From contig JACUUW010000120.1 of NCBI GenBank assembly GCA_014859075.1, positions 1-6,072 of the forward strand: a DNA stretch of 6,072 bases. Direction: 5' to 3'. The DNA comes from Desulforudis sp. (GTDB taxonomy: Bacteria > Bacillota > Desulfotomaculia > Desulfotomaculales > Desulforudaceae). The position numbers were made by a program, and so were the translations under genes. The notes beneath the pieces were generated by a model. It ran no database searches. It was not told where the DNA came from and saw only the letters and a list, made by a program, of their open reading frames with translations. This document shows positions 5,764-6,072 of this stretch, piece by piece. The stretch's first letter is position 1, and each line of letters starts with the position of its first letter.

Positions 5764-6072
5764 TTGTGGTCAACGAGTTGACTAAGACCTTCAGGGAAAA
5801 CACGGCGTTGGAGAACATCAACCTCGAAGTGCCGTCGGGCCGCATCTTCGGGCTGGTGGGACCCAACGGCGCCGGCAAGACCACACTGATCAAAATCATC
5901 ATGGGCATCCTGCTGCCCACCCGGGGGTGGGTCTCCATCAACGGGCGCTCGGTGCACCGGGATCCCGAGGTGAAATCCAGGATCGGATACCTGGCCGAAT
6001 ACCAGAGCTACTACCCCAATTTCAAGGTCAAGGACATGGTCCGGCTGTACCGAGAGTCTTATGAAGCCTGGA
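5760..6072 (+). CDS. ABC transporter ATP-binding protein, N-terminal part, cut by window edge
   Basis: The visible 104 residues are the start of an ABC ATPase (usually 230-300 aa). GTG 5760 overlaps the regulator's stop codon (GTGA) and is preceded by GGGGAGGG 6 nt upstream (5746-5753), so the two genes are translationally coupled. Walker A is GPNGAGKTT (34-42); a hydrophobic strand pair precedes it (ALENINLEVPSGRIFGLV, 16-33). The region IGYLAEYQSYYPNFKVKDM (75-93) is the Q-loop, with glutamate (E80) where many ABC proteins have glutamine, as is common in ABC-2-type exporters with GYLPE. The signature motif, Walker B and H-loop lie beyond the edge. A membrane subunit is expected downstream. 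The YtrA-like regulator suggests an exporter of envelope-active compounds, but the substrate is unknown. Confidence 0.94.
   Translation, partial: MIVVNELTKTFRENTALENINLEVPSGRIFGLVGPNGAGKTTLIKIIMGILLPTRGWVSINGRSVHRDPEVKSRIGYLAEYQSYYPNFKVKDMVRLYRESYEAW

Noticed and set aside
1..6072. Frequent CCGG, ACCGG and CCGGT words across the window
   Set aside because: They occur mostly within coding sequence as common Arg/Pro/Gly/Thr codons in GC-rich DNA; no regular spacing or repeat unit was seen, so no repeat array is called.

Overview
The window looks like a chromosomal segment of an endospore-forming, moderately GC-rich Firmicute, probably class Clostridia (Desulfotomaculum/Pelotomaculum/Moorella-like). 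This is inferred from gene content (sporulation-associated prkA and yhbH, the Gram-positive murT-gatD pair, a YtrA-type GntR regulator), strong purine-rich Shine-Dalgarno sites, and frequent TTG/GTG starts. I could not test the placement by alignment.

Layout. Positions 1-5193 are read leftwards and 5371-6072 rightwards. Reading the minus strand from right to left: murT (5193-3790) and gatD (3818-3093) overlap by 29 nt and follow a sigma-A-like promoter at 5249-5221. A short AT-rich spacer with a weak terminator-like hairpin follows. Next is an unrecognised 40-codon gene (2969-2847) with a strong ribosome binding site, closed by a good intrinsic terminator (2800-2777). prkA (2697-799) follows with its own leader, which holds a perfect 14-bp palindrome beside a -10-like element. 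yhbH starts 29 nt after prkA and runs off the left edge. To the right of the divergent intergenic region (5194-5370), a TTGACA promoter and a perfect 7-7-7 inverted repeat precede a GntR/YtrA-family repressor (5371-5763). Its stop overlaps the start of an ABC transporter ATPase, which is cut by the right edge.

How the genes work together. MurT-GatD is the lipid II amidotransferase: GatD supplies ammonia from glutamine and MurT amidates the alpha-carboxyl of D-glutamate in the peptidoglycan stem peptide. PrkA (AAA+ type, historically called a serine kinase) and YhbH (DUF444, von Willebrand A-like) form a conserved two-gene unit expressed in the mother cell in Bacillus. The GntR-ABC pair is a typical self-regulated transporter operon.

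Most of the window is recognisable. The least explained parts are the 40-aa gene with its AT-rich upstream region, two widely separated CPVC motifs in PrkA, the palindrome in the prkA leader, and the GntR operator next to the murT promoter. I found no mobile elements, tRNA, rRNA or CRISPR array.
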